NCBI GenBank assembly: GCA_016707585.1
Contig: JADJHL010000011.1
Coordinates: 496,001 to 560,000, forward strand
Length of the DNA: 64,000 nt
Source of the DNA: Ignavibacteriales bacterium
GTDB taxonomy: Bacteria; Bacteroidota; Ignavibacteria; Ignavibacteriales; Ignavibacteriaceae
Direction: 5' to 3'
Every line of letters starts with the position of its first letter. Position 1 is the first letter of the stretch. The position numbers were made by a program, and so were the translations under genes. The notes beneath the pieces are model-generated. The model saw only the letters and a list, made by a program, of their open reading frames with translations, did no database searches and was not told the DNA's origin. This document shows, piece after piece, positions 46,239 to 54,804 of the stretch.

Positions 46239-47627
46239 ATGAATCAAGAAACTAATACTGACCAGAATTTATTAAAGATGCTTTCATCTGATGATGCAGT
46301 TTTAAGGACCGAAGCACTTTATAATTTAACTTTTGAAGAAGTGGATAATGAAGTTGTTAAAACAATTACAGAATTAATTCTTGCTGATGATAAAGCTATA
46401 AGAAACGCTGCTTCAAATTTTTTGATACAAAATAATAATCCAACAATACCTTTTGCTGTGGTGGATTATATTGGGTCGCCAGAAATTTCTATACGTAATC
46501 TTGCCGGTGAAATACTTCTTAAAAAAGGTACTAATTCCGTAGATGCTATATGTGCAAAAGTGCCAACATTAAAAGAAGATGATGATATAAAATTTTTAGT
46601 CGATATTCTTGGATTGATCGGCGATAAATGTCCTGAAGATTTAATTATAGATATTTTAACAACAAACCAGAATGAAAACGTAATTGTAGCCTGTATTGAA
46701 GCACTTGGAAACATCTACAGCGAAAAAGCAATTGAAACTATTATTCCGTTTTTTGATAAAGCAGAAGTATTGCGACCAGTAGTTATCGAAGCAACCGGTA
46801 AAATAAGAACATTAAAATCACTAAAATTTATAACAGAAAAATTTAAATCTGATGATGATCTTTTAAAGTTTACAATGATTGAAAGTATGGGTGAAATTGG
46901 TGATGAAGAAACATTTTATTTTCTTTTATCACAGATTGATATCCTTAATGGTGCATTAATCTGGCCTTTGTTAGAAGCAATCTACAAACTTAAAATTAAG
47001 CATGATCTTGAAGTTCCGTTTGATGAACGGATAAAAAAATGCGTGCTTGATACAATTATAAATGCAGAACCGCGTTACCAAATTGTTGCCGCACACTTAG
47101 TAACAGTGTTTGATGACCCCGAAATACTTTACGCTTGTTTAAGTATTTATGGATTGGACAGTGAGTTAAACGAAGTTTTGTTTGATAAGTTTATGGAAAA
47201 TAAAGGGCTTATCGTCTCTAAACTTTATACAGTTATTGATAACAATAATAACTATCTATCAGCAATTCTTGATTTACTCCAAAACATTTTAAGTTATGAT
47301 TCTGAATGCTTAACAAGTCTTGGTGAATTAGAAAGACGAAGGTTGACAGAATCACTTTCGCAAAGTTTAACAAATTCTGATGAAGGAGTTAGAATTGCAG
47401 CAGCAGAACTTCTGTTTAGAATTGATACTGAAACTGCACTTTTATTTTTAGATACTATGATTAGCGATGAGAATTTTTGGAACAGGATACGTTTGCTCGA
47501 TATGATTTCAGAAATGGATAGACCCGAAGTTATAGAAGCTTTAGAAAAACTATCGCAAGATTCTGAAGAAATGGTTAGCGATAAAGCAAAAGAAATTGCA
47601 CTAAGAAAACAATATCTAACAAATTAA
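46239..47627 (+). CDS. HEAT-repeat protein of the chemotaxis operon
   Basis: The 462-residue protein is made of repeated two-helix units with HEAT/PBS-lyase character, for example VLRTEALYNLTFEEVDNE, IVACIEALGNIYSEKAIET and VRIAAAELLFRIDTETAL. There is no signal peptide or membrane helix. It is 11 bases before cheR and clearly opens the che operon. HEAT proteins are found in some che clusters but their role is not settled; scaffolding of CheR, CheA or a receptor array is plausible. I see no catalytic motif. Confidence 0.8.
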   Translation: MNQETNTDQNLLKMLSSDDAVLRTEALYNLTFEEVDNEVVKTITELILADDKAIRNAASNFLIQNNNPTIPFAVVDYIGSPEISIRNLAGEILLKKGTNSVDAICAKVPTLKEDDDIKFLVDILGLIGDKCPEDLIIDILTTNQNENVIVACIEALGNIYSEKAIETIIPFFDKAEVLRPVVIEATGKIRTLKSLKFITEKFKSDDDLLKFTMIESMGEIGDEETFYFLLSQIDILNGALIWPLLEAIYKLKIKHDLEVPFDERIKKCVLDTIINAEPRYQIVAAHLVTVFDDPEILYACLSIYGLDSELNEVLFDKFMENKGLIVSKLYTVIDNNNNYLSAILDLLQNILSYDSECLTSLGELERRRLTESLSQSLTNSDEGVRIAAAELLFRIDTETALLFLDTMISDENFWNRIRLLDMISEMDRPEVIEALEKLSQDSEEMVSDKAKEIALRKQYLTN

Positions 47628-47638
47628 CGGTTAACCTG

Positions 47639-48537
47639 ATGCAAGAGTTTACACAAGGCAGTTTTACTGCACAACAAAGTGGCGTTGCGATGCCAGCGTT
47701 AAAAGTTAGTTTATCAAGCAAAGCTTTTGAAACGTGGCGAAAGTACATTTACGATAGCACTGGAATTTATTTTCAGGATAATAAAAATATTTGTTGGAAA
47801 GCCGATTACAAAAACGTATTGCACATCTCGGAATTTCAACTTTTGAATCTTACCTGGATTATGTAAAATTTAATCCTTCAGGCTCATCCGAAATAAAATA
47901 CTTATATGAAGCAATCACAATAAATGAAACATTCTTTTTCAGAAATCAGCCACAATTAGATGCACTTGTTTCTACAATTTTGCCTGAAATTATTGCTTCC
48001 AAAGAAAAACTTGGTAAAACTAAAATCCGTATCTGGAGTGCTGCAAGCTCTAGCGGCGAAGAAGCATACTCAATTGCAATGATGATAAACGATATGATCA
48101 AACCTAAATACCCTAAAATGGAGTTTGAGATTGTTGGTACTGATATAAGTAATGCAGTTGTTGATACAGCTAGAAGAGCATCGTACAAAGAATACTCGGT
48201 TAGAAATACACCGGTTTATTTTTTAAAAAAATACTTTAAAACCACAAGCACATCATTTGATTTGGATCCAAAGATAAAAAGCATGGCAACATTTAAGTTG
48301 CTTAATCTTTATGATGATCTAAGCATGCGAACGATGATTAATTTTGACGTAATATTTTGTGCAAACGTATTAATCTATTTCGATCAAACCTCAAAAATTA
48401 AAGTGATTAACCACTTATATAACTCATTATACAAAGGCGGCTATTTGTTTATTGGATACTCAGAAACACTACACGGTATCTCAAAAGCATTTAAGATTAC
48501 AAGTTTTCCCAAGACAATCGGGTACAAGAAGGAGTAA
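47639..48537 (+). CDS. cheR: Chemotaxis methyltransferase CheR (frameshifted)
   Basis: CheR methylates glutamates on receptors using S-adenosylmethionine. The N-terminal helical domain (residues to about 95) and the catalytic domain are both present: ITINETFFFRN, RIWSAASSSGEEAYSIAMMI (SAM-binding loop), VGTDIS, and FDVIFCANVLIYFD. The frame breaks in an A run near 47787; one added A gives NKKYLLESRLQKRIAHLG and joins 47639 to 48537, about 299 residues. A start at 47690 (MPALKVS) is also possible. The gene lies between the HEAT-repeat gene and cheY. No pentapeptide-binding insertion is obvious. Confidence 0.92.
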
Positions 48538-48543
48538 ATGAAT

Positions 48544-48909
48544 ATGAAAAAAGTTATTCTTGTTGCAGATGATTCACCTACGATAAGAAAGTTTGTTTCG
48601 ATCTCATTAAAGGTAAAAGGTTTTGAAATAATTCAAGCCTCTGATGGAATGGAGGCATTAGAAGTACTACCTTCAGGACAAATAGATCTTGTAATTACAG
48701 ATTTAAATATGCCTAATGTTGATGGCTTTGAGCTTATTAAAACAATACGTTCTAATGAAGATTATAAAGAAATACCAATTATAATTTTATCATCACTTTC
48801 AGGTAATGAAGATATTGAAAGAGGTATTCAATGCGGTGCCGATGCTTATTTACTTAAGCCGTTCGATTCAAAAAGAGTTTTATACGAAGTATCAAAATTT
48901 TTAAACTAG
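48544..48909 (+). CDS. cheY: CheY-like response regulator 1
   Basis: A single receiver of 121 residues with the acidic pair D9-D10 in VADDSPTIRKF, phospho-acceptor D53 in LVITDLNMPNVDG, and the switch Ser/Lys in ILSSLSG and LLKPFD. The ATG at 48544 lies 9 bases after AAGGAG and is preferred over that at 48538. It is the first of two tandem cheY genes; the second is the closer match to motor-binding CheY. This one could serve as a phosphate sink or act on another target. Confidence 0.9.
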   Translation: MKKVILVADDSPTIRKFVSISLKVKGFEIIQASDGMEALEVLPSGQIDLVITDLNMPNVDGFELIKTIRSNEDYKEIPIIILSSLSGNEDIERGIQCGADAYLLKPFDSKRVLYEVSKFLN

Positions 48910-48919
48910 AGAGAAAACT

Positions 48920-49309
48920 ATGGCATTAAAATTTTTAATTGTAGATGATTCACAAACCATGCGCCGCATTGTAGCTAACTCATTAAAAAATCTTGGATAC
49001 GAAGATTTTGTTGAAGCCGGTGATGGTAAAGAAGCTTTATTAAAACTTTCTGCTGATGACACTCTAAACTTTGTTATTACAGATTGGAATATGCCAGTGC
49101 TTTCTGGATTAGAATTGATTAAAGCAATTAGATCAGATGATAAGATGGGGAAAATTCCTGTGTTGATGGTAACAACCCGCGGTGTTAAGGATGATATTAT
49201 TGAAGCTTTAAAAGCAAAAGTAAATAACTATGTTGTTAAACCGTTTACACCGGCAATACTTAGAGAAAAGATTGATGCTATTCTTGCAAGTAACGGAGGG
49301 AGTAATTAA
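48920..49309 (+). CDS. cheY: Chemotaxis response regulator CheY 2
   Basis: A receiver of 129 residues closely following the enteric CheY pattern: LIVDDSQTMRRIVANSL (6-22), EAGDGKEAL, phospho-acceptor D55 in FVITDWNMP, MVTTRG with the switch Thr, and YVVKPF with the conserved Lys. CheY-P binds the flagellar switch and changes rotation. It sits directly before the cheZ-like gene, as in enteric che operons, and is the likely substrate of that phosphatase. Confidence 0.93.
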   Translation: MALKFLIVDDSQTMRRIVANSLKNLGYEDFVEAGDGKEALLKLSADDTLNFVITDWNMPVLSGLELIKAIRSDDKMGKIPVLMVTTRGVKDDIIEALKAKVNNYVVKPFTPAILREKIDAILASNGGSN

Positions 49310-50062
49310 ATGATGAGTTCTGAAAATATGTCTCAACTTTTTGCAAAGCTTAATGATTTAAAAAAAGTGTTTACTTATGGCGAAAAACTTATTCCGGTAA
49401 TACAAAGCCTGGGTGAGTTTATGAAGGAAACAGTTCCTCTTTTAGAAAATATTAATAAATCAATTGCAGAAAGTACTTCAAAAATTCCTAAAGCATCAAA
49501 TCAAATTCAAAATGTTACTAGTGCAACAGAAATGGCTACAACAGAAATACTTGATTTAGTTGATGTGTTAAATGCTGATCTTGAATCCATTGAAAAATGT
49601 GTTGTTGATTGTTTAGAAAAGGAAAAAGATAAAGAAGATTTTTTAAATAGTCTTATTCCAAAATTGAATGTAAGTGATGCCAAAATTTTTGTTGATGATT
49701 TTTTAGCAAAGAATAGAAGCACTTTAAATCTTAATTCAGTTAAAGATCGCATAAAGAAAATGAAAGATGATACAAACAGTATCACTTTATCATTACAGGT
49801 GCAAGATATTACATCGCAGCAACTTGCAACTGTAAATCACTTAATAGAATCAGTTCAAGATAGATTAGCTTCATTAATAGATGATTTTGATAACACAAAG
49901 CTTAATGAAAATGAAAACAACTTGAATTTACCGGAAGGCGCTTCATTTGATCCAAATGCAAGATATTCAAAATCTGTAGTACCACAGCAAGAAGTAGATT
50001 CTATCTTTAATAAAGAGATGCAAACAGCATCCCAGGCTGAAATAGATAAATTATTTAACTAA
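49310..50062 (+). CDS. cheZ: CheZ-like CheY-P phosphatase with two C-terminal CheY-binding motifs
   Basis: The 250-residue, helical, signal-free protein follows cheY2 without a gap. The motif LQVQDITSQQLATVNHLI (162-179) holds D166-x3-Q170, the DxTxQ arrangement of the catalytic D143/Q147 pair of enteric CheZ. The C-terminus carries two copies of a short acidic motif, QQEVDSIFN (226-234) and QAEIDKLFN (242-250), like the C-terminal CheY-P-binding peptide of CheZ and the EIDALL motif of FliM. Enteric CheZ has one such peptide. The CheZ call is therefore good although overall length and sequence differ. Confidence 0.8.
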   Translation: MMSSENMSQLFAKLNDLKKVFTYGEKLIPVIQSLGEFMKETVPLLENINKSIAESTSKIPKASNQIQNVTSATEMATTEILDLVDVLNADLESIEKCVVDCLEKEKDKEDFLNSLIPKLNVSDAKIFVDDFLAKNRSTLNLNSVKDRIKKMKDDTNSITLSLQVQDITSQQLATVNHLIESVQDRLASLIDDFDNTKLNENENNLNLPEGASFDPNARYSKSVVPQQEVDSIFNKEMQTASQAEIDKLFN

Positions 50063-50063
50063 T

Positions 50064-51917
50064 ATGGCAGAATTAAACCAAAACCCAATGCTCATTGATC
50101 CTGATATGAAGGAAATTGTTGAGAGTTTTATTGTAGAGACAAAAGAGATTCTTGAAAAGCTTGATGTTGATCTGGTTGAAATGGAAAAGCGACCAGACGA
50201 TAACGAATTGCTTAATAGTGTTTTCAGACATTTTCATACAATAAAAGGTACTTCAAGTTTTTTAGGATTGGATAAGTTAACCGGTGTTACACACAAAGGT
50301 GAAGACATCTTAAATAAACTTCGCAGAGGTGAAGTACATTTAAACTCTTCAATTATGGATTCGCTGCTTGGTGCTTATGATAAAATGAAATCACTTTTGT
50401 TTAGCATTGAAGAATATCAAAATGAAGACATTGATGTAGAAGAAACTATAAATGAATTATCAATTTTAATAAGTTCTTTAGAAAATGGCGGAGTTGTTGT
50501 TGAAACTAAAAAGCCAGCAAAAAAATCAAAAAAGAAATCCGCAAAAACAGAAGAAGTAAACTCAACCAAAGAAACAAAAGAAATTGTTAATCAAGAAACT
50601 AAATCCGATTTAGCTTCTGAAATTAGTGCTGATGAAGAGGTTGAAGATTTAGAAGAAGAAGTTGAAGCCCCACACATTGAAGTTAAACAAGCAAATAATG
50701 ATAAGGCTAAACAGGATTCATCAAAGAAAGTTGAAAACTCAATTCGTGTTGATGTTGAAAGACTTGATGAGCTATTAAATATAGTTTCTGAACTTGTTCT
50801 TGGCAGAAATCGTTTAGCGCAAGTTAACTCTGAGTTTGCATTGGAGAATGAAGGAACAAAATTTTCTCGTGATTTTTTTGATGTAACCAAGCAAATTGAT
50901 TTAATGACAAATGAATTACAGCTTGTTGTAATGAAAACGAGAATGATAAAGATTGGAAAAGTGTTTAATAAATTTCCAAGACTTGTAAGAGATTTATCTC
51001 GTGATGCAAAAAAACAAATTGAAATTGTTATTAAGGGTGAAGAGACAGAACTTGATAAAACTTTAATTGAAGAAATTAATGATCCTCTTGTGCATCTTGT
51101 AAGAAATAGTGTTGATCATGGTATTGAAAATCCTGAAACAAGAAAAGCGAACGGAAAAAATCCAACTGGAACATTAATCCTTTCTGCTGAACATGAAGGA
51201 AACAATATCATCATTACAATTGAAGATGATGGTAAAGGAATTGATCCAGAAGTAATTAAGGCTAAAGTTGTTGAAAAAGGATTGATGTCTGCAGAAAAGG
51301 TTAAAGAATTATCCAGACAAGAAATTTTGAATCTAATCTTTATTCCTGGTTTTTCTACTGCAGAAGTTGTAACAAACATTTCTGGCCGTGGTGTGGGAAT
51401 GGATGTTGTAAAAACTAATATTACAAAGTTACGCGGAATAATAAATATTGAATCAACTGTTGGTGTTGGAACTAAGATTATAATAAAACTTCCTTTAACG
51501 CTTGCAATAATTCCTGGTATGATTGTAAAGGTTAAAGAACAACCTATAGTTATTCCCTTAAACACTGTATTAGAAGTGTTAAGAGTGCACAGAGAAAATA
51601 TTTATTCTGTAAATCAAAAACCTGTGATTAAAATGCGTGATAGCGTATTACCTCTTGTTTCAGTTGAAGAAAGATTATTTGGATTTGAAGAAAAAGATGA
51701 AAATAAAATCTGGCAATATGTTGTTGTTGTTGGCATTGCAGAAAAACGTTACGGAATAAAAGTTGACGGATTGGTTGGACAAAAAGAAGTAGTTATAAAA
51801 TCACTAGGAAATTATTTTGGTAAAGTGCACGGTGTTGCTGGCTCAACAATTATGGGTGATGGCTCTGTTGTGATGATAGTTGACGTGAACGAACTACTAC
51901 ATTACGCGGGAATTTAA
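50064..51917 (+). CDS. cheA: Chemotaxis histidine kinase CheA
   Basis: The 617-residue kinase has P1 with the phospho-His H58 in FRHFHTIKGTSSFLG, a long charged linker (about 150-230) rich in Lys and Glu in place of a folded P2 domain, the P3 dimerisation helices (VDVERLDELLNIVSELVLGR), the P4 ATPase (LVRNSVDHGIE N box; EDDGKGID G1; GFSTAEVVTNISGRGVGMDV), and the CheW-like P5 at the end. P2 normally docks CheY and CheB; here they would have to bind elsewhere. It is translationally close to cheZ and cheB on both sides. Confidence 0.95.
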   Translation: MAELNQNPMLIDPDMKEIVESFIVETKEILEKLDVDLVEMEKRPDDNELLNSVFRHFHTIKGTSSFLGLDKLTGVTHKGEDILNKLRRGEVHLNSSIMDSLLGAYDKMKSLLFSIEEYQNEDIDVEETINELSILISSLENGGVVVETKKPAKKSKKKSAKTEEVNSTKETKEIVNQETKSDLASEISADEEVEDLEEEVEAPHIEVKQANNDKAKQDSSKKVENSIRVDVERLDELLNIVSELVLGRNRLAQVNSEFALENEGTKFSRDFFDVTKQIDLMTNELQLVVMKTRMIKIGKVFNKFPRLVRDLSRDAKKQIEIVIKGEETELDKTLIEEINDPLVHLVRNSVDHGIENPETRKANGKNPTGTLILSAEHEGNNIIITIEDDGKGIDPEVIKAKVVEKGLMSAEKVKELSRQEILNLIFIPGFSTAEVVTNISGRGVGMDVVKTNITKLRGIINIESTVGVGTKIIIKLPLTLAIIPGMIVKVKEQPIVIPLNTVLEVLRVHRENIYSVNQKPVIKMRDSVLPLVSVEERLFGFEEKDENKIWQYVVVVGIAEKRYGIKVDGLVGQKEVVIKSLGNYFGKVHGVAGSTIMGDGSVVMIVDVNELLHYAGI

Positions 51918-51918
51918 A

Positions 51919-53004
51919 ATGGCCAGAAAAATAAAAGCTCTTGTAGTTGATGATTCTGCTTTTATGAGAAAATCACTTTCGATTATGCTTGAAAGTACGG
52001 GCGAGATTGAAGTTATTGCAACCGCGCGTGATGGGCAAGAAGGTGTGGAAATGGTTAAGACCAAATTTCCTGATATTGTTACGATGGATATAGAAATGCC
52101 AAGAATGGATGGACTAACGGCACTTCAAAAAATTATGAAGGAACATCCAACACCGGTACTAATGGTAAGCTCTTTAACTACTGAAGGCGCAAAAGAAACA
52201 TTAAAAGCATTAGAGTATGGTGCGGTTGATTTTATTCCTAAAGAACTTTCTTATGTAAATGTAAACATCATTAAAATTAAGGAAGATCTTGTTGCAAAAG
52301 TTAAAGCTATCGTTAGTCAAAAATCTTTAAGCTTAAGGTTACAACGAATCCAGAACTTAAGTGTAACAAAAAGTTCATCTTCATCTGCACCAAAAACTGA
52401 ATATATTTCTAAAACAATTCCGCAAATTGGCTATCGATCAATAGCATTGGGCATCTCTACCGGCGGACCAATGTCGCTTCAAAGAGTTATTCCCAAACTT
52501 TCAAAAAAATTATCTATACCAATGTTTATCGTACAGCATATGCCGCCTAAGTTTACCAAATCACTTGCAGAAAGATTAAATGGACTTAGTGAAGTTGAAG
52601 TTAAAGAAGCTGAAGATAAAGAAATTGTTAAAGGTGGTGTAGTATATATAGCTCCTGGTGGATTGCATATGACTGTTGAAAAGTTAACAAGCAATCAAAA
52701 TCAAATTATCATTTCAGAAAATCCATCTGATACATTACATCGGCCGTGTGTGGATGTTATGATGAACTCTGTTATTAAAGTATATGGCAAATATACACTT
52801 GGTGTTATTATGACTGGAATGGGCCGAGATGGCGCTGATGCAATAAAAGAATTAAAAATAAAAGGTGGTTACTCAATTGCACAGGATGAAGATTCTTGCG
52901 TGGTTTACGGTATGCCAAAAGCAATTGTAGATGCTGGTTACGCAGATACAATTTTATCACTAGATAGAATCGGAAATGAAATAAATAAGGCATGTGGATT
53001 ATGA
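51919..53004 (+). CDS. cheB: Receptor methylesterase/deamidase CheB
   Basis: The 361-residue protein has an N-terminal receiver (D57 in VTMDIEMPRMDG) and the C-terminal methylesterase. The catalytic triad is visible as Ser in GISTGGP, His in VQHMPPKFT and Asp in MTGMGRDGADA. A linker of about 40 residues, Ser-rich, separates the domains. CheB-P removes methyl groups added by CheR and so resets receptors. It starts 1 base after cheA and overlaps the next small gene by ATGA. Confidence 0.95.
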   Translation: MARKIKALVVDDSAFMRKSLSIMLESTGEIEVIATARDGQEGVEMVKTKFPDIVTMDIEMPRMDGLTALQKIMKEHPTPVLMVSSLTTEGAKETLKALEYGAVDFIPKELSYVNVNIIKIKEDLVAKVKAIVSQKSLSLRLQRIQNLSVTKSSSSSAPKTEYISKTIPQIGYRSIALGISTGGPMSLQRVIPKLSKKLSIPMFIVQHMPPKFTKSLAERLNGLSEVEVKEAEDKEIVKGGVVYIAPGGLHMTVEKLTSNQNQIIISENPSDTLHRPCVDVMMNSVIKVYGKYTLGVIMTGMGRDGADAIKELKIKGGYSIAQDEDSCVVYGMPKAIVDAGYADTILSLDRIGNEINKACGL

Positions 53005-53246
53005 ATGATTTAATTGAAGAAGCAATCTTTAACTCAGTTAGTTGTAAAAACGGAAGAAGAAAATCCGGTTTGATTAAAGCGGAAGATGTTCAGATTACCG
53101 GAAGTTCTAAAATACATTTTGAAGAAGATCATGCGGAAGGAATTAAAATCGTTTTAACTAAAGATGCTGATAACAACATAAAAGAAATAAAATTTATTTG
53201 CTCTTGCGGGCAAACAAAATCCATTACTTTAGACTACTCTGAGTAA
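53001..53246 (+). CDS. Small conserved-looking protein after cheB
   Basis: The 81-residue product starts at an ATG overlapping the cheB stop (ATGA), so it is translationally coupled. It has no signal peptide. A C-terminal FICSCGQTKSI segment has a Cys-x-Cys pair, and an earlier VSCKNGRRKSG segment has a third Cys, so a metal site is possible. I do not recognise the family. Its place at the che/flagellar operon junction suggests a motility role. Confidence 0.65.
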   Translation: MNDLIEEAIFNSVSCKNGRRKSGLIKAEDVQITGSSKIHFEEDHAEGIKIVLTKDADNNIKEIKFICSCGQTKSITLDYSE

Positions 53247-53323
53247 TAACTTGCAACTGTTTACATTTAGCCAATTCAAATCAACTTTCCTTAAATAATA
53301 AGCCATTCTGAACATTTTCTTAC

Positions 53324-53338
53324 TGGTACTATTCTTGT
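53324..53338 (+). promoter_or_regulatory. Sigma-54-like promoter of the flgB operon
   Basis: TGG at 53324-53326 and TTGT at 53335-53338 place GG and the -12 dinucleotide exactly 10 bases apart, as in TGGCAC-N5-TTGC. The second half deviates (GT for GC). It lies 29 bases before flgB, and a sigma-54 activator is encoded at 6.7 kb. Confidence 0.45.
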
Positions 53339-53366
53339 CTTTTTGATAAGAAAAAAGATAAAGAAG

Positions 53367-53750
53367 ATGCAGTCATCGGGAATAAAATCGTTAGAAAAAT
53401 TTATTGATTTCTGTTCAGTTAAGAACAAAGTGATTAGTAAAAACATTGCAAACATCGGAACAGAGAATTATAAACGCCAGGATGTAAACTTTAAAGAAGT
53501 TCTGAACAACCTTGGCGAAATGAAATCAACCAATTCAAAACATTTAAAACTTCCTCAAGTAAATCAAGAAGATTTTGAAATTTCAAAAGATAAATCTTTA
53601 GAAAATGTTTCTGGCGTTAACAATGTTGATATCGATAAAGAGATGTCTGAGCTTGCAGCAAATTCAATTCAATTCAGATTTGCTTCAAGAAAGATTGGAG
53701 ATTATTACAGAGGATTACAAAACGTTATTAAAGGCGGAGGTAAACTATGA
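53367..53750 (+). CDS. flgB: Flagellar proximal rod protein FlgB
   Basis: About 127 residues from the ATG at 53367 (AAAGAAG just upstream); the frame reaches 53343 through a TTG but the added residues are Lys-rich and unlikely. FlgB features: N-terminal rod helix ending VISKNIANIGTENYKRQDVNF (about 22-42), and a C-terminal helix NNVDIDKEMSELAANSIQFR. It is exported without a signal peptide and forms the base of the rod beside FliE. First gene of a long operon. Confidence 0.9.
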   Translation: MQSSGIKSLEKFIDFCSVKNKVISKNIANIGTENYKRQDVNFKEVLNNLGEMKSTNSKHLKLPQVNQEDFEISKDKSLENVSGVNNVDIDKEMSELAANSIQFRFASRKIGDYYRGLQNVIKGGGKL

Positions 53751-54244
53751 AAATTGGTGATAACTTTTCTGGGTTTGGAATTAGTTCGAAAGGGTTAAGC
53801 ATTCAACGTAAAAAGATGAACTTGATTGCTGAAAATCTTGCAAACGGAAATACAGTTAGAACTGAAGATGGTAAACCTATCAATAGAAAAATTTTAAATG
53901 TTAAACAAAAAGAAACACCGTTTAACACTTCATTTAATGATATAAAAAGTTCAATACAACTTTCAACAACAAATTCTAATCATATATCAAACCCTTCAAC
54001 TTTTGAATTTAAAACTCCACAGGATAACGGATTGGAATTCAATGTTAAAGAAGATACAAAACAAGGTGATATCGTTTATATGCCCGAACATCCGGATGCA
54101 AATGAAGATGGATATGTTCAGATGTCAAACATCAACACAATTAATGAAATGATTGATATGATTGCAGCTACAAGAAGTTATGAAGCAAACCTTACTGCAT
54201 TCAATTCATCAAAACAAATGGCAAAAGATTCTTTAGAGATATAG
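53747..54244 (+). CDS. flgC: Flagellar proximal rod protein FlgC
   Basis: The 165-residue protein overlaps flgB by ATGA. It has the rod-family N-terminus GISSKGLSIQRKKMNLIAENLANGNTV (positions 9-35), PEHPDANEDGYVQMSNINTINEMIDMIAA (a FlgC hallmark, about 108-136) and a C-terminal helix RSYEANLTAFNSSKQMAKDSLEI. It forms the proximal rod with FlgB and FlgF. Confidence 0.93.
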   Translation: MKIGDNFSGFGISSKGLSIQRKKMNLIAENLANGNTVRTEDGKPINRKILNVKQKETPFNTSFNDIKSSIQLSTTNSNHISNPSTFEFKTPQDNGLEFNVKEDTKQGDIVYMPEHPDANEDGYVQMSNINTINEMIDMIAATRSYEANLTAFNSSKQMAKDSLEI

Positions 54245-54254
54245 GAGATTATAA

Positions 54255-54497
54255 ATGTCAGTAAGCATGAATTCGGTTGGTAATTATTCGGCACACGGAT
54301 TAAACAATGGAAGAACAAATAAATCCGTTACAACAAATTCTTCATCATCAAAAAGTGAAAACATTAATAACGATGAGAAAAAGTTTTTTGCAGAAATGTA
54401 TCCTGCAAAACAAAATGAGATTATGGAATACTACTACGAAAAATCCGGTAAGATGAATGGAATTTCTTTAGGAACAAACATAGATAAGAGAGGATAA
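54255..54497 (+). CDS. Unrecognised small protein between flgC and fliE
   Basis: The 80-residue product has a Ser/Asn-rich, probably disordered first half and a charged second half with KKFFAEMYPAKQNEIMEYYY. No Cys, no signal peptide, no membrane segment. It is 10 bases after flgC and 1 base before fliE, so it is part of the operon. The Ser/Asn-rich start resembles flagellar export substrates, but that is only a resemblance. Family not recognised. Confidence 0.65.
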   Translation: MSVSMNSVGNYSAHGLNNGRTNKSVTTNSSSSKSENINNDEKKFFAEMYPAKQNEIMEYYYEKSGKMNGISLGTNIDKRG

Positions 54498-54498
54498 T

Positions 54499-54789
54499 AT
54501 GGCTATTGAATCAATTGGTGCAAACCTTCCATCGTTGCTGATAAAGAATGAAGTTAAAAAAACTCCGGCAGCAGAGTTTGGAAATTTATTAACTGATTTT
54601 ATTGGTGATGTTAACAAATCACAGATTGATGCTTCCAGATCAACTCAAAGTTTTGTTAATGGTGAAGAGATTGAAATACACGATGTGATGATTGCAGGCG
54701 AAAAAGCTAAAACAAGTTTAGAACTGTTAATGGAAATAAGAAACAAAACAGTTGATATGTATCGCGAATTAACAAGAATGTCTGTTTAA
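54499..54789 (+). CDS. fliE: Flagellar hook-basal body protein FliE
   Basis: The 96-residue protein has the FliE pattern: a central FGNLLTDFIGDVNKSQIDAS region and a conserved C-terminal half EEIEIHDVMIAGEKAKTSLELLMEIRNKTVDMYRELTRMSV (positions about 55-96). FliE joins the MS ring to the rod and is the first export substrate. It stands directly before fliF. Confidence 0.92.
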   Translation: MAIESIGANLPSLLIKNEVKKTPAAEFGNLLTDFIGDVNKSQIDASRSTQSFVNGEEIEIHDVMIAGEKAKTSLELLMEIRNKTVDMYRELTRMSV

Positions 54790-54804
54790 ATTTAAAAAAT
54801 TATT

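Noticed and set aside
47780..47800. Programmed frameshift in cheR
   Set aside because: The break is in a plain A run that is not in a slippery phase context like that of flgM, and the same kind of break recurs in many genes; sequence error is simpler.
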